Shown here: one piece after another, positions 1-5,698 of the stretch
Layout: every line of letters starts with the position of its first letter
Numbering within the stretch: position 1 is the stretch's first letter
Assembly: GCA_021789795.1 (NCBI GenBank)
Contig: JAJYJA010000149.1
Coordinates: 1 to 5,888, forward strand
Direction: 5' to 3'
DNA length: 5,888 nucleotides
Source of the DNA: Deltaproteobacteria bacterium
GTDB taxonomy: Bacteria; Desulfobacterota; Desulfobulbia; Desulfobulbales; VMSU01
Notes under the pieces: generated by a model
Seen by the model: the letters and a program-made list of their open reading frames with translations, nothing else
Databases searched by the model: none
Told to the model about the DNA's origin: nothing
Made by a program: the position numbers and the translations under genes

Positions 1-369
1 ACCACCCTCACCCAGGCCATTGGCTTAGGCCTTGAGGTCCCCGGCCACTGCTACATCACCAGCCCCACCTTCGCCCTGCTGCACGAGTATCCGGGCCGCC
101 TGACCCTCTACCATCTGGACCTCTACCGCCTAACCGAACCCGAGCTGGCCGAACTGGGCCTTGCGGACTACCTCTACGGCGACGGCCTGTCGGTGGTGGA
201 GTGGCCCGACCGCCTGGGCGGCCTCACCCCCCGCGACCGGTTGGAAATCGAGCTCGCCATCGTCTCGGAAACCAGACGCGCCGCCCAGCTCGCCTGGCAC
301 GGGGCGATGCAGGACCGGATGCCGGAGGGCCGGGAGCTTGCAGACCTAGGCCTGGTCAGCCCGGCCTAG
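1..369 (+). CDS. tsaE: tRNA threonylcarbamoyladenosine biosynthesis ATPase TsaE (3' part; start lies outside the window)
   Basis: The first 122 codons of the window, up to the TAG at 367-369, read as the C-terminal part of TsaE. This is the small cytoplasmic P-loop ATPase that works with TsaB and TsaD to make the t6A modification at position 37 of ANN-decoding tRNAs. The fragment opens with TTLTQAIG, which follows directly on from the Walker A GKT/S just outside the window. Further family marks are SPTFALLHEY (fragment residues 21-30), the YHLDLYRL signature (37-44), and VVEWPDR (65-71) with its conserved Glu-Trp. The family is usually about 150-160 residues, so roughly 35-40 N-terminal residues are missing, cut by the window edge rather than by mutation. 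The C-terminal tail after residue 95 is not conserved in a way I can recognise. The gene converges on the histidine kinase gene and overlaps it by 4 bp. Identification is firm; only the 5' end is unknown. Confidence 0.93.
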   Translation, partial: TTLTQAIGLGLEVPGHCYITSPTFALLHEYPGRLTLYHLDLYRLTEPELAELGLADYLYGDGLSVVEWPDRLGGLTPRDRLEIELAIVSETRRAAQLAWHGAMQDRMPEGRELADLGLVSPA

Positions 370-370
370 G
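345..370. repeat. Perfect 8-bp inverted repeat spanning the tail-to-tail stop codons
   Basis: CCTAGGCC at 345-352 is the exact reverse complement of GGCCTAGG at 363-370, with a 10-nt loop between them. Both arms contain the self-palindrome CCTAGG. The right arm holds the shared CTAG (366-369), which gives the TAG stop of tsaE on the plus strand and the TAG stop of the kinase gene on the minus strand. Neither strand has a T-run after the stem, so this is not a standard intrinsic terminator. It could still act as an mRNA 3'-end hairpin for both convergent transcripts. Confidence 0.6.
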
Positions 371-2042
371 CCGCCATCCCGGCCCGCGCCCTGGCCAGCA
401 CCGCCGTCAGCTTGTCCCGGACGATGGGCTTGACCAGGAAATCATCCATGCCCGCCCCCTGCGCCTCCAGGGCATCCTCGGGTCGGGCGTGGGCGCTTAG
501 TCCGACAATGATGACCGGCCCCCGCCGCCCCGCCAGCCCCTGGTAATCCGCCCGGCCCGGCCCGGCCTCCAAGGCCCGGATCCGGCGGGTGGCCTCCAGG
601 CCATCCAAGTTCGGCATCTGCAAGTCCATCAGGATCAGGTCGAATTCCTGCCCGGCCAGGGCCTCCAGGGCCTTGACGCCGTCCTCGGCCAAGGTCACCT
701 CGCAGCCCTCCCGTTTGAGCAGCACCATGGCCAGCTTCTGGTTCACCGGATTGTCCTCCACCAGCAGCACCCTGAGGCCGAGCCTCGCCAAGGAGGCGGC
801 CGCCGGCGCCGTCTCGGCCTTGGCCGTCCGGGGGGCCGCCGCCGGCGGCAGGGGCAGGGTAAAGCCAAAGACGCTGCCCTGCCCCACCTCGCTGGCCATG
901 GTGACGTTGCCGCCCATCAGGCCCACCAGTTGGCAGGTGATCGCCAGCCCCAGACCGGTGCCGCCGTAGTTCCTGGTGATCGAGCCGTCGGCCTGGGTGA
1001 ACTTCTCGAAGATGGCCGCCTGCTTGTCGAAAGGGATGCCGATCCCGGTGTCCCGCACCAGGAAACGGATGCGGTCGCCGGCCAAGGTATCGACCTCAAT
1101 CGCCACCTCGCCCGCCGGGGTGAACTTCATGGCGTTGCCGGCCAGGTTGATCAGCACCTGCTTGATCCGGTGGCCGTCGCCCACCACCTCCGCCGGCAGG
1201 CCGGGGGCGAGCTGGCAGCGAAAGGCGACCCCCTTGTCCCGGGCCGTCTTCTGAAACATGGCCTCGACGTTGCAAACCAGGTCGGCCAGGGAGAAGGGCT
1301 CCCGAAGGATGTCGAGCCGGCCCGCCTCGATCTTGGAAAAATCCAGGATGTCGTTGATCAGACTCAAGAGGCCGTCGCCGGACTGCTTGATGGTGCGGGC
1401 ATAGTCGGCCTGCTCCGGGGGCAGGGTGGCGTCACAGAGCAACTCCGAAAAGCCGATGATGGCGTTCATCGGGGTGCGCAGCTCGTGGCTCATGTTGGCT
1501 AGAAACTCGCTCTTCAGCCGGCTCGCCTCCTGCAACTTCTGGTTGGCCTGGCGCAGTTCCACGGTGCGCTGGGCGATCTCCGCCTCTAGGTTCTTGGCGT
1601 AATCCCGGTCTTTTTCCTGGATCACCAGGTACTGGCGGTGGTTGTTCTCCACCATCTCGAAGTGCTGGGTCTTGAGCACCTCGATCTGCCTTAAGAGCTG
1701 GTCGTTCTCGATCTTAAGGTCGTCGGCCCGCGTCCTGGTCAGGGCCAGATCAACCACGGCCCCGAGCGCCGCCAGCAGCAGGGGCTCGGCGTCCCGATTC
1801 CGCCAGGGGTCCGGCAGCCGGCAGGTCAAGACCGCCCCCAGCCCGGCGACCGGCAGCCGTACCGCCCCCTCCTCCGCCGGCCCCGCCCCCTGGCCAGGGG
1901 GGGAAAACACCCGTCCGTCCACGGCCCGCAGCTCAAACCCGACCCCCGGCAGGATCCGGGCCAGCTCGGCAAGCAAGCGGGCCTCGCGGGAACCCTCCTC
2001 CTCCAGGTCCGCGAAAATCTGGTCAACATCAAGGTCCAACAC
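366..2042 (-). CDS. Soluble hybrid histidine kinase (coiled coil - HisKA - HATPase_c - receiver)
   Basis: A 558-residue hybrid sensor kinase. No hydrophobic segment looks like a membrane helix, so it should be cytoplasmic. Residues 1-103 form an N-terminal region, possibly a divergent GAF-like sensor, with no family I can name. Residues about 105-178 are a charged helical linker, probably a coiled coil. The H-box SHELRTPMN places the phospho-accepting histidine at H186. The ATPase domain shows the N-box around N299/N303, G1 DTGIGIP (331-337), F-box FEKF (345-348) and G2 GGTGLGL (360-366). An Ala/Pro-rich linker (about 399-418) leads to a receiver domain with acidic E429/D430, phospho-acceptor D473 in LMDLQMP, S516 where Thr is more common, and K538-P539. 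No Hpt domain follows, so an outside phosphotransfer partner or direct control by the receiver is expected. The GTG start lies 3 nt after the HDOD stop and has a good ribosome site. The signal it senses is unknown. Confidence 0.93.
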   Translation of the reverse strand: MLDLDVDQIFADLEEEGSREARLLAELARILPGVGFELRAVDGRVFSPPGQGAGPAEEGAVRLPVAGLGAVLTCRLPDPWRNRDAEPLLLAALGAVVDLALTRTRADDLKIENDQLLRQIEVLKTQHFEMVENNHRQYLVIQEKDRDYAKNLEAEIAQRTVELRQANQKLQEASRLKSEFLANMSHELRTPMNAIIGFSELLCDATLPPEQADYARTIKQSGDGLLSLINDILDFSKIEAGRLDILREPFSLADLVCNVEAMFQKTARDKGVAFRCQLAPGLPAEVVGDGHRIKQVLINLAGNAMKFTPAGEVAIEVDTLAGDRIRFLVRDTGIGIPFDKQAAIFEKFTQADGSITRNYGGTGLGLAITCQLVGLMGGNVTMASEVGQGSVFGFTLPLPPAAAPRTAKAETAPAAASLARLGLRVLLVEDNPVNQKLAMVLLKREGCEVTLAEDGVKALEALAGQEFDLILMDLQMPNLDGLEATRRIRALEAGPGRADYQGLAGRRGPVIIVGLSAHARPEDALEAQGAGMDDFLVKPIVRDKLTAVLARARAGMAA

Positions 2043-2045
2043 CGC

Positions 2046-2054
2046 TCACCCCCC
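2046..2054 (-). promoter_or_regulatory. Ribosome binding site for the hybrid kinase, overlapping the HDOD stop codon
   Basis: On the minus strand the HDOD gene ends GGGGGGTGA, followed by GCG and then the GTG start of the kinase. GGGGGGTGA matches most of the GGAGGTGA complement to the 16S tail, at usable spacing. It supports GTG at 2040-2042 as the start, and it implies that ribosomes finishing the HDOD gene could reinitiate on the kinase. Confidence 0.6.
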
Positions 2055-2891
2055 GGTCGTGTAGAGGCTCTTGGCCTTTTCCATCTCCGCCGGCAGATCG
2101 CGGACAATGACCTTATAGCCGTCCATCATCGACTTGACGTGCCCCACCAGATGGCCGGGCAGGGGCTCCACCCGCTCCGGCAGCACCGCGAACTTCATCT
2201 TGCCGGCGATGTACTCGGCCAACTGCACCACCCCGGTCAGCGAACCCGGCTCGGGGCTGCGATCCAAGGCGTGGTGGAAACGGATGGCGCTGGCCACCTC
2301 GACGGGCATCTTCCACTCCTTGGCCAGCTTAAAACCGACCTCGGCGTGATCGGCGCCCAGGCACTCCCGCTCGCACTCCACCAAGGTTTTTCCGCCTTGC
2401 ATATAGAGCTGGCAGGCCTGGCGCAGGTCATTACCCGCCACCTGATCCTCGGCGATCAGGCCGATGTCGTGCATGATCCCGGCCAGGAAAAAATCCTCCC
2501 GGGCGTCGCCGAAGATCCGCTTGCCGATCATGTCCGCCAGGATGGCGACCGTGGCGCAGTGCAACCACAGCCGCTGGCGCGAGAATCCCGCCTCCTCGCC
2601 GCCGCCAAACAGGTCGCGCAGGGCCTCCACCGCCACCAGGTTGCGGAGGTTCTTCATCCCGGCGAAGACCACCGCCTTGGCAATCGAGTCCACCCTGCCC
2701 GGCAGGGCGAAATAGGGACTGTTGACCAGCTTGAGCAAACGTGAGACCAGCACCGGGTCCATCTGGATCACCTGCTCGAAATCCCGCATGGTGCTCCGCT
2801 CGTCGTTGACCATCTGGGCCACCCGGATGGCGACGTGGGGCAGGGTCTTGGCGGCGTTGAACCTCTCGACGACCGTTTCGGCGGTTGGCAT
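2046..2891 (-). CDS. HDOD-domain signalling protein
   Basis: A 281-residue cytoplasmic protein that is almost entirely one HDOD domain, the HD-related output domain found in bacterial signalling proteins. The N-terminal third has the usual HDOD pattern: LPHVAIRVAQMVND (17-30), then IQMDPVLVSRLLKLVNSPYF (42-61), then SIAKAVVFAGMKNLRNLV (69-86). Most HDOD proteins have lost the HD metal ligands, but this one keeps a candidate set: H111 (WLHC), H141-D142 (IMHDIG), H182 (ADHAEVG) and H206-H207 (RFHH). The final Asp expected in HD enzymes is replaced by Glu in QLAEY (223-227). It lacks the GYP extension, so it is not a canonical cyclic-di-GMP HD-GYP phosphodiesterase. The ATG start at 2891 has a strong AGGGGAG site (2896-2902) 4 nt upstream. 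The gene sits 26 nt after the nitroreductase gene and 3 nt before the kinase gene, so it probably works with that kinase as partner or output; this is inference from context. Confidence 0.9.
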   Translation of the reverse strand: MPTAETVVERFNAAKTLPHVAIRVAQMVNDERSTMRDFEQVIQMDPVLVSRLLKLVNSPYFALPGRVDSIAKAVVFAGMKNLRNLVAVEALRDLFGGGEEAGFSRQRLWLHCATVAILADMIGKRIFGDAREDFFLAGIMHDIGLIAEDQVAGNDLRQACQLYMQGGKTLVECERECLGADHAEVGFKLAKEWKMPVEVASAIRFHHALDRSPEPGSLTGVVQLAEYIAGKMKFAVLPERVEPLPGHLVGHVKSMMDGYKVIVRDLPAEMEKAKSLYTTGG

Positions 2892-2917
2892 ATTGCTCCC
2901 CTGGCTAAACGTGCCGC

Positions 2918-3742
2918 CTAGCGTACCACGTGCACCAGGGGCTGGCCGTGCTGGACGGTGCGGGCGTACTTCACCGCCGGTCTGCCAAAGGCCATGGCGT
3001 AACCGATGACATGATCCGCAGGGATCCCCAGGCGGGGGCGAATCTCGGGGGCCAGGTCACTGATGGCCCAGGTGGCCAGGCCGTCCCAGACCGTGCCCAG
3101 GCCCTGGCTCTGGGCGTAGAGCTCGAAGTAGGACAGGGCGATCAGGCAGTCGGGAATCGGGGTCGCCACCTCGCCGGGGGCTGAGGTGATGAGCAGGTGG
3201 GGCGCGCCCCGGAACAGAAAGTCGATGCCCTCCTCGTCCCACAACTTCACCAGCCCGGCGAAGAAGCTAAGCCGCTCCGGCAGCCCGGCCTCGATCCGGC
3301 GCCGCAGGAGGGTTATCAGCTCGTCGCGCAGTCCGGCGAGCCGGGTCCGGTCGTCCACCAGGGTGAAGCGCACCTGACGGGCGTTGCGGCCCGAGGGGGC
3401 GTGGCCCGCGACCTCGAGCAGCTTGGCGATCAACTCCGGGGGCAGATTTTCCTCCCGGTAGCGGCGCACCGCCCGCCGGCCCTTGATCAGGGTCTCCATC
3501 GCCAAGGGCTCGGGGAAGCGGCGGGCGAGCGGCAGGCTGTCCTCGGGCTGGCGGCCCAGGATGGAAATCGCCCCCGGGGGACAGATGGCCAGGCAGTGCT
3601 GGCAGCGATAGCAGGCCGGTTCCTGATCGGCGGCGATGGCCGGGAAGCCGTCCTCGTCGAGACGGATGATCCGGGCCGGGCAGTCGGCGGCGCAATGGCC
3701 GCAGTGGTTGCAGGTCTGGCGGTTGACGGCGAAATTCAGCAT
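2918..3742 (-). CDS. Ferredoxin-nitroreductase fusion (two [4Fe-4S] sites plus an FMN nitroreductase domain)
   Basis: A 274-residue cytoplasmic flavoprotein with its own ferredoxin module. Residues 1-60 form a bacterial-type 2[4Fe-4S] ferredoxin: C11-x2-C14-x2-C17-x3-C21-P, then C44-x2-C47-x2-C50-x3-C54-P. The rest is a nitroreductase-family domain. Its phosphate/FMN-binding start is RRAVRRYR (89-96), followed by APSGRNAR (115-122) and a C-terminal IGYAMAFGRP segment that closes the flavin site. The family reduces nitroaromatics, quinones or other small oxidants with FMN. In fused forms the iron-sulfur clusters probably feed electrons to the flavin from a ferredoxin-type donor, but the natural substrate cannot be read from the sequence. 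The ATG at 3742 has GGAG (3750-3753) 7 nt upstream. It is the first gene of the likely three-gene operon, downstream of the cytochrome terminator. I see no convincing promoter between 3743 and 3790, so transcription could start there from a weak promoter or come from read-through. Confidence 0.92.
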   Translation of the reverse strand: MLNFAVNRQTCNHCGHCAADCPARIIRLDEDGFPAIAADQEPACYRCQHCLAICPPGAISILGRQPEDSLPLARRFPEPLAMETLIKGRRAVRRYREENLPPELIAKLLEVAGHAPSGRNARQVRFTLVDDRTRLAGLRDELITLLRRRIEAGLPERLSFFAGLVKLWDEEGIDFLFRGAPHLLITSAPGEVATPIPDCLIALSYFELYAQSQGLGTVWDGLATWAISDLAPEIRPRLGIPADHVIGYAMAFGRPAVKYARTVQHGQPLVHVVR

Positions 3743-3784
3743 GGCGTTTCTCCGGTGTTTTCTGGTTTCGCGGGCTTATCCCCC

Positions 3785-3830
3785 AAAAGAGGAAGGCCCC
3801 GGCCGGCAAACATCGCCGGCGAGGCCTTCC
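3785..3830 (-). terminator. Rho-independent terminator of the cytochrome gene
   Basis: Read on the minus strand, GGAAGGCC (3823-3830) pairs with its complement at 3791-3798, and an inner GCCGGC (3815-3820) pairs with GCCGGC (3802-3807). A 2/3-nt internal loop separates the two stems and a 7-nt loop closes the hairpin. TCTTTT follows immediately at 3790-3785. There is no T-run on the other side, so it works on the minus strand only. It starts about 41 nt after the cytochrome stop codon and separates that gene from the nitroreductase operon. Confidence 0.8.
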
Positions 3831-3871
3831 CTGAATTGGCTAGGGCGGGGCCGGCCCGCCTTTAGCCCCTG

Positions 3872-5599
3872 TTACTGATGTACCCCGTTGACCACGTTCG
3901 CGGTCTCTTTGTGGCAGGCGGTGCAGTCGCCCTGGACGATGGCGATCGCCTTGGAGGTTGGCAAGAGGGTCTGGAGCCCGAAGTAGGTGGGCTCGTGGCA
4001 GGTGACGCACATATTCGGGTGCACCTGGTAGAGGAGGTTGCCGGGGTGGCAGCCCACCACGTCGGTGCAGGTCGGGGCGCGCATGACCTTGGTGCTGTGA
4101 TCCAGGGCGTTCTGGTGGTTAAGCGGGCTGGCGGCGATGTCGGTGTGGCAGTGCATGCAGTCGCCGGGGCCGTACTGGGCCGCCAGGCCGATGTTGGCGC
4201 CGATGGTGCCGTCGGCGTTGGGGGTCATGTTGTGGCAGTCAGTGCACTTGTTTTGATGGATGTCGGCGATGGGGTCGGTCTTGTTGTGGAAGTGACAGGC
4301 GTTGACGCAGTTGGGCAAGGTCTTGTTGACGATGTTGGTGTGATCCGCGGCGCCGGTGGTCTGGTTGACGATCTTGTGGTGCAGGAAGTAGTCGGAGCCG
4401 TGGCACTGGCCGCAATCACCCGGGTTGGGGGTGGCCTGACCCGCCGGCGAGGGCCAGACGGTGGGGGTGACCCGGAAGGGGGTGTTGGGATCGGCGGCGT
4501 TTAGGGCCGGCGGGCCGCTGGGGGCGTGGCAGTAGCTGCACTGCAGGTTGTGAATCCCCTCCACCACCTGGGCCTGGGTGTGGCAGGAGCCGCAGGAGGT
4601 GAGCACGGCGATGAAGGTGTTGTGATCCGGGAACACCGGTTTGAAGCCGGCGGCGATGTTGTGGCAGGAGGTGCAGACGCTGCCCACGTTGTGGATGTTT
4701 AAGCTGCCGTCGTTACGCCAGTAGGTGGTCTTGGTGTGGCAGACCTGGCAGATGCCGGTGGGGGTGGCGGCGCTGGAGACGTAGCCGCCGTTTTGCGGGT
4801 CGAAGAACTGGACGCTCTTGGCGCCGCTGTTCGGGGTGTTGATGCTCGACTTGATGAGCTGGCCGTAGATGATGCCGAAGTTGGTGCCGTTGTAGGTGGC
4901 GGGCACGGTGTCGGTGCCGTTCTGCACCGTGATCGAACCGGCCCCGGTGCCGGGCACGGTGCTGGGGATGGGGGCGCTGGCGCTGGCGGCGACGATCTCG
5001 TAGGTGCGCTCGCCGGTGGTGTAGCCTAAGGTAAGGATCAGGCCCCGCCCGGCGGTGCCCTCCTTGGCCGTCCAGCGGCTGGTGTCGGCCCAGGGCGAGG
5101 CGGCGTCGGCGTTGGTGTAGGTGATGGTGGTGGTGCCGTTGCCGTTGTCGGTGATCCCGGAGATGGTGCCCTCAACCAGATAAAGCCCCCCCGCCCGGGT
5201 GCCGTCGCCGAAGGTGGCGGTGGCGGGCAGCCAGCTAAGTTGCTGCTGGAGGTGGGGGTTATGGCAATCGACGCACTTGGTGCTCCAGTCGCCGAGGGTG
5301 GCGTTGTGGGCCGAGCCCATCGAGACCGAGGAGTGGGAGACCTTCTGGAACTGGGCGCCGCCCGGCCCGTGACACGAGTTGCAAACCCCGTCGGTCACCG
5401 TGCCGTAGGCGGACGAGCTGGGGCTGGTGGGCGAGTACTGCCACCACAGGGAGTAGGCGTGGCAGGAACCGCAGGCCACGCCGTGGGTATCGTTGTGGGG
5501 GGCGTCGATGACCGAGGCCCGGGCGGTGCCCATCGACAGGACGGCGGCCAGGCCCGCGGCCACACACAGACTTTTGGACAGCTTCCACGGTTTGTTCAT
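3872..5599 (-). CDS. Exported multihaem cytochrome c, up to 14 haems, with atypical CX3CH and CX5CH sites
   Basis: A 575-residue secreted c-type cytochrome, expected to carry electrons in the periplasm or at the cell surface. After a Sec signal peptide it has CxxCH sites starting at C43, C73, C109, C284, C309, C336, C354, C396, C452, C481, C531 and C559. There is also a CVNACH site (C431-H436, CX3CH) and a CTDVVGCH site (C511-H518, CX5CH), giving 12 canonical plus 2 unusual sites. Outside the motifs there are 17 further histidines in the mature chain (18 with H483 inside a motif), enough for bis-histidine ligation of every haem. The sites fall into a three-haem N-terminal group and an eleven-haem C-terminal group, split by a haem-free stretch at residues 114-283. 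No lipobox or membrane anchor is visible. The start at 5599 is preferred because AGAGGA lies 7 nt upstream and the signal peptide begins there; the ATG at 5635 has no ribosome site and would put a charged extension in front of the signal. A promoter lies upstream and a terminator downstream, so it is probably transcribed alone. It resembles the large family of deltaproteobacterial multihaem cytochromes, but I cannot assign a named member. Confidence 0.93.
   Translation of the reverse strand: MNKPWKLSKSLCVAAGLAAVLSMGTARASVIDAPHNDTHGVACGSCHAYSLWWQYSPTSPSSSAYGTVTDGVCNSCHGPGGAQFQKVSHSSVSMGSAHNATLGDWSTKCVDCHNPHLQQQLSWLPATATFGDGTRAGGLYLVEGTISGITDNGNGTTTITYTNADAASPWADTSRWTAKEGTAGRGLILTLGYTTGERTYEIVAASASAPIPSTVPGTGAGSITVQNGTDTVPATYNGTNFGIIYGQLIKSSINTPNSGAKSVQFFDPQNGGYVSSAATPTGICQVCHTKTTYWRNDGSLNIHNVGSVCTSCHNIAAGFKPVFPDHNTFIAVLTSCGSCHTQAQVVEGIHNLQCSYCHAPSGPPALNAADPNTPFRVTPTVWPSPAGQATPNPGDCGQCHGSDYFLHHKIVNQTTGAADHTNIVNKTLPNCVNACHFHNKTDPIADIHQNKCTDCHNMTPNADGTIGANIGLAAQYGPGDCMHCHTDIAASPLNHQNALDHSTKVMRAPTCTDVVGCHPGNLLYQVHPNMCVTCHEPTYFGLQTLLPTSKAIAIVQGDCTACHKETANVVNGVHQ
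4046..4069 (-). other. Atypical haem-binding site CX5CH in the cytochrome
   Basis: The codons read CTDVVGCH (residues 511-518), with five residues between the two cysteines instead of two. It sits between canonical sites at C481 and C531, in a stretch otherwise built like its neighbours: H495 and H501 lie before it and a Pro-Gly follows. That makes real haem attachment plausible. If it is not haem-loaded, the two cysteines could form a disulfide. Confidence 0.6.
4292..4309 (-). other. Atypical haem-binding site CX3CH in the cytochrome
   Basis: The codons read CVNACH (residues 431-436), with one extra residue between the cysteines. Canonical sites flank it at C396 and C452, and candidate distal ligands H420 and H438 are nearby. 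The reading frame stays open on both sides and continues into normal CxxCH repeats, so the extra codon is a true in-frame variant rather than a frameshift. Confidence 0.65.
4751..5260 (-). other. Haem-free insertion of about 170 residues within the cytochrome
   Basis: Residues 114-283 lie between the third and fourth haem sites and contain no cysteine; their only histidine is H116, just after the third motif. The segment is rich in Gly, Thr, Asn, Ser and Ala, with alternating hydrophobic runs such as GLYLVEGTISGIT (138-150), TTTITYTN (156-163) and RGLILTLGYTT (185-195). That pattern suggests a beta-rich, secreted-type domain. I do not recognise the fold. Confidence 0.6.
5516..5599 (-). other. 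Sec signal peptide of the multihaem cytochrome
   Basis: Residues 1-28 have a lysine-bearing N-region (K3, K6, K9), a hydrophobic core from about L11 to M23, and a cleavage motif ARA ending at A28, before SVIDAP. There is no cysteine at +1, so this is signal peptidase I rather than lipoprotein processing. Export is required for haem attachment in the periplasm. Confidence 0.85.
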
Positions 5600-5606
5600 T
5601 TTTTTA

Positions 5607-5612
5607 TCCTCT
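5607..5612 (-). promoter_or_regulatory. Ribosome binding site of the cytochrome gene
   Basis: AGAGGA on the minus strand, followed by TAAAAAA and ATG (7-nt spacing). This decides the start at 5599 over the in-frame ATG at 5635, which has no purine-rich site in front of it. Confidence 0.75.
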
Positions 5613-5630
5613 GTTTGAGTAAAAAAATAC

Positions 5631-5642
5631 GGCATAAATGCC
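5631..5642. repeat. Short perfect inverted repeat in the cytochrome leader
   Basis: GGCAT-AA-ATGCC is a perfect 5-bp inverted repeat with a 2-bp centre. It lies about 30-40 bp downstream of the predicted -10 box and 31-43 nt before the start codon. Its position and symmetry would suit a small dimeric regulator or a leader hairpin; 5-bp arms are short enough to occur by chance. Confidence 0.35.
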
Positions 5643-5670
5643 AGATTTGTCCGATATTACGCCTCGTCGA

Positions 5671-5698
5671 TATATAGCACGAAAAAAAGGAAAAGCAA
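5671..5698 (-). promoter_or_regulatory. Predicted sigma70-type promoter of the multihaem cytochrome gene
   Basis: On the minus strand TTGCTT (5698-5693) is followed by a 16-nt spacer and TATATA (5676-5671). The bases TGC just before the -10 give an extended -10 (TGnTATATA). A T-tract fills part of the spacer. Transcription would start near 5664, giving a leader of about 65 nt that includes the inverted repeat at 5631-5642 and the ribosome site. The call rests on sequence match only. Confidence 0.6.

Noticed and set aside
930..1502. A 190-codon plus-strand open frame opposite the kinase gene
   Set aside because: Antisense to the HisKA/HATPase domains, with no domain of its own.
2139..2744. 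A 201-codon plus-strand open frame opposite the HDOD gene
   Set aside because: His/Gln/Gly-rich composition typical of antisense reading in GC-rich DNA; the minus-strand HDOD match is unambiguous.
3267..3809. A 180-codon minus-strand open frame overlapping the start of the nitroreductase gene
   Set aside because: It is an out-of-frame reading of the ferredoxin region, Pro/Arg/Gly-rich, and starts inside the terminator hairpin.
3197..3865. A 222-codon plus-strand open frame opposite the nitroreductase gene and its upstream region
   Set aside because: It is antisense to a clear ferredoxin-nitroreductase and runs through the cytochrome terminator hairpin. Its translation shows no domain.
3878..4504. 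A 208-codon plus-strand open frame opposite the cytochrome gene
   Set aside because: It is very rich in Val, Gly and Ala, has no recognisable domain, and lies antisense to a gene with 14 haem motifs. Long antisense frames are expected in high-GC DNA.
5600..5635. ATG at 5635 as the start of the cytochrome
   Set aside because: There is no ribosome site before it, and it would add 12 residues ahead of a complete signal peptide. The ATG at 5599 has AGAGGA at good spacing.
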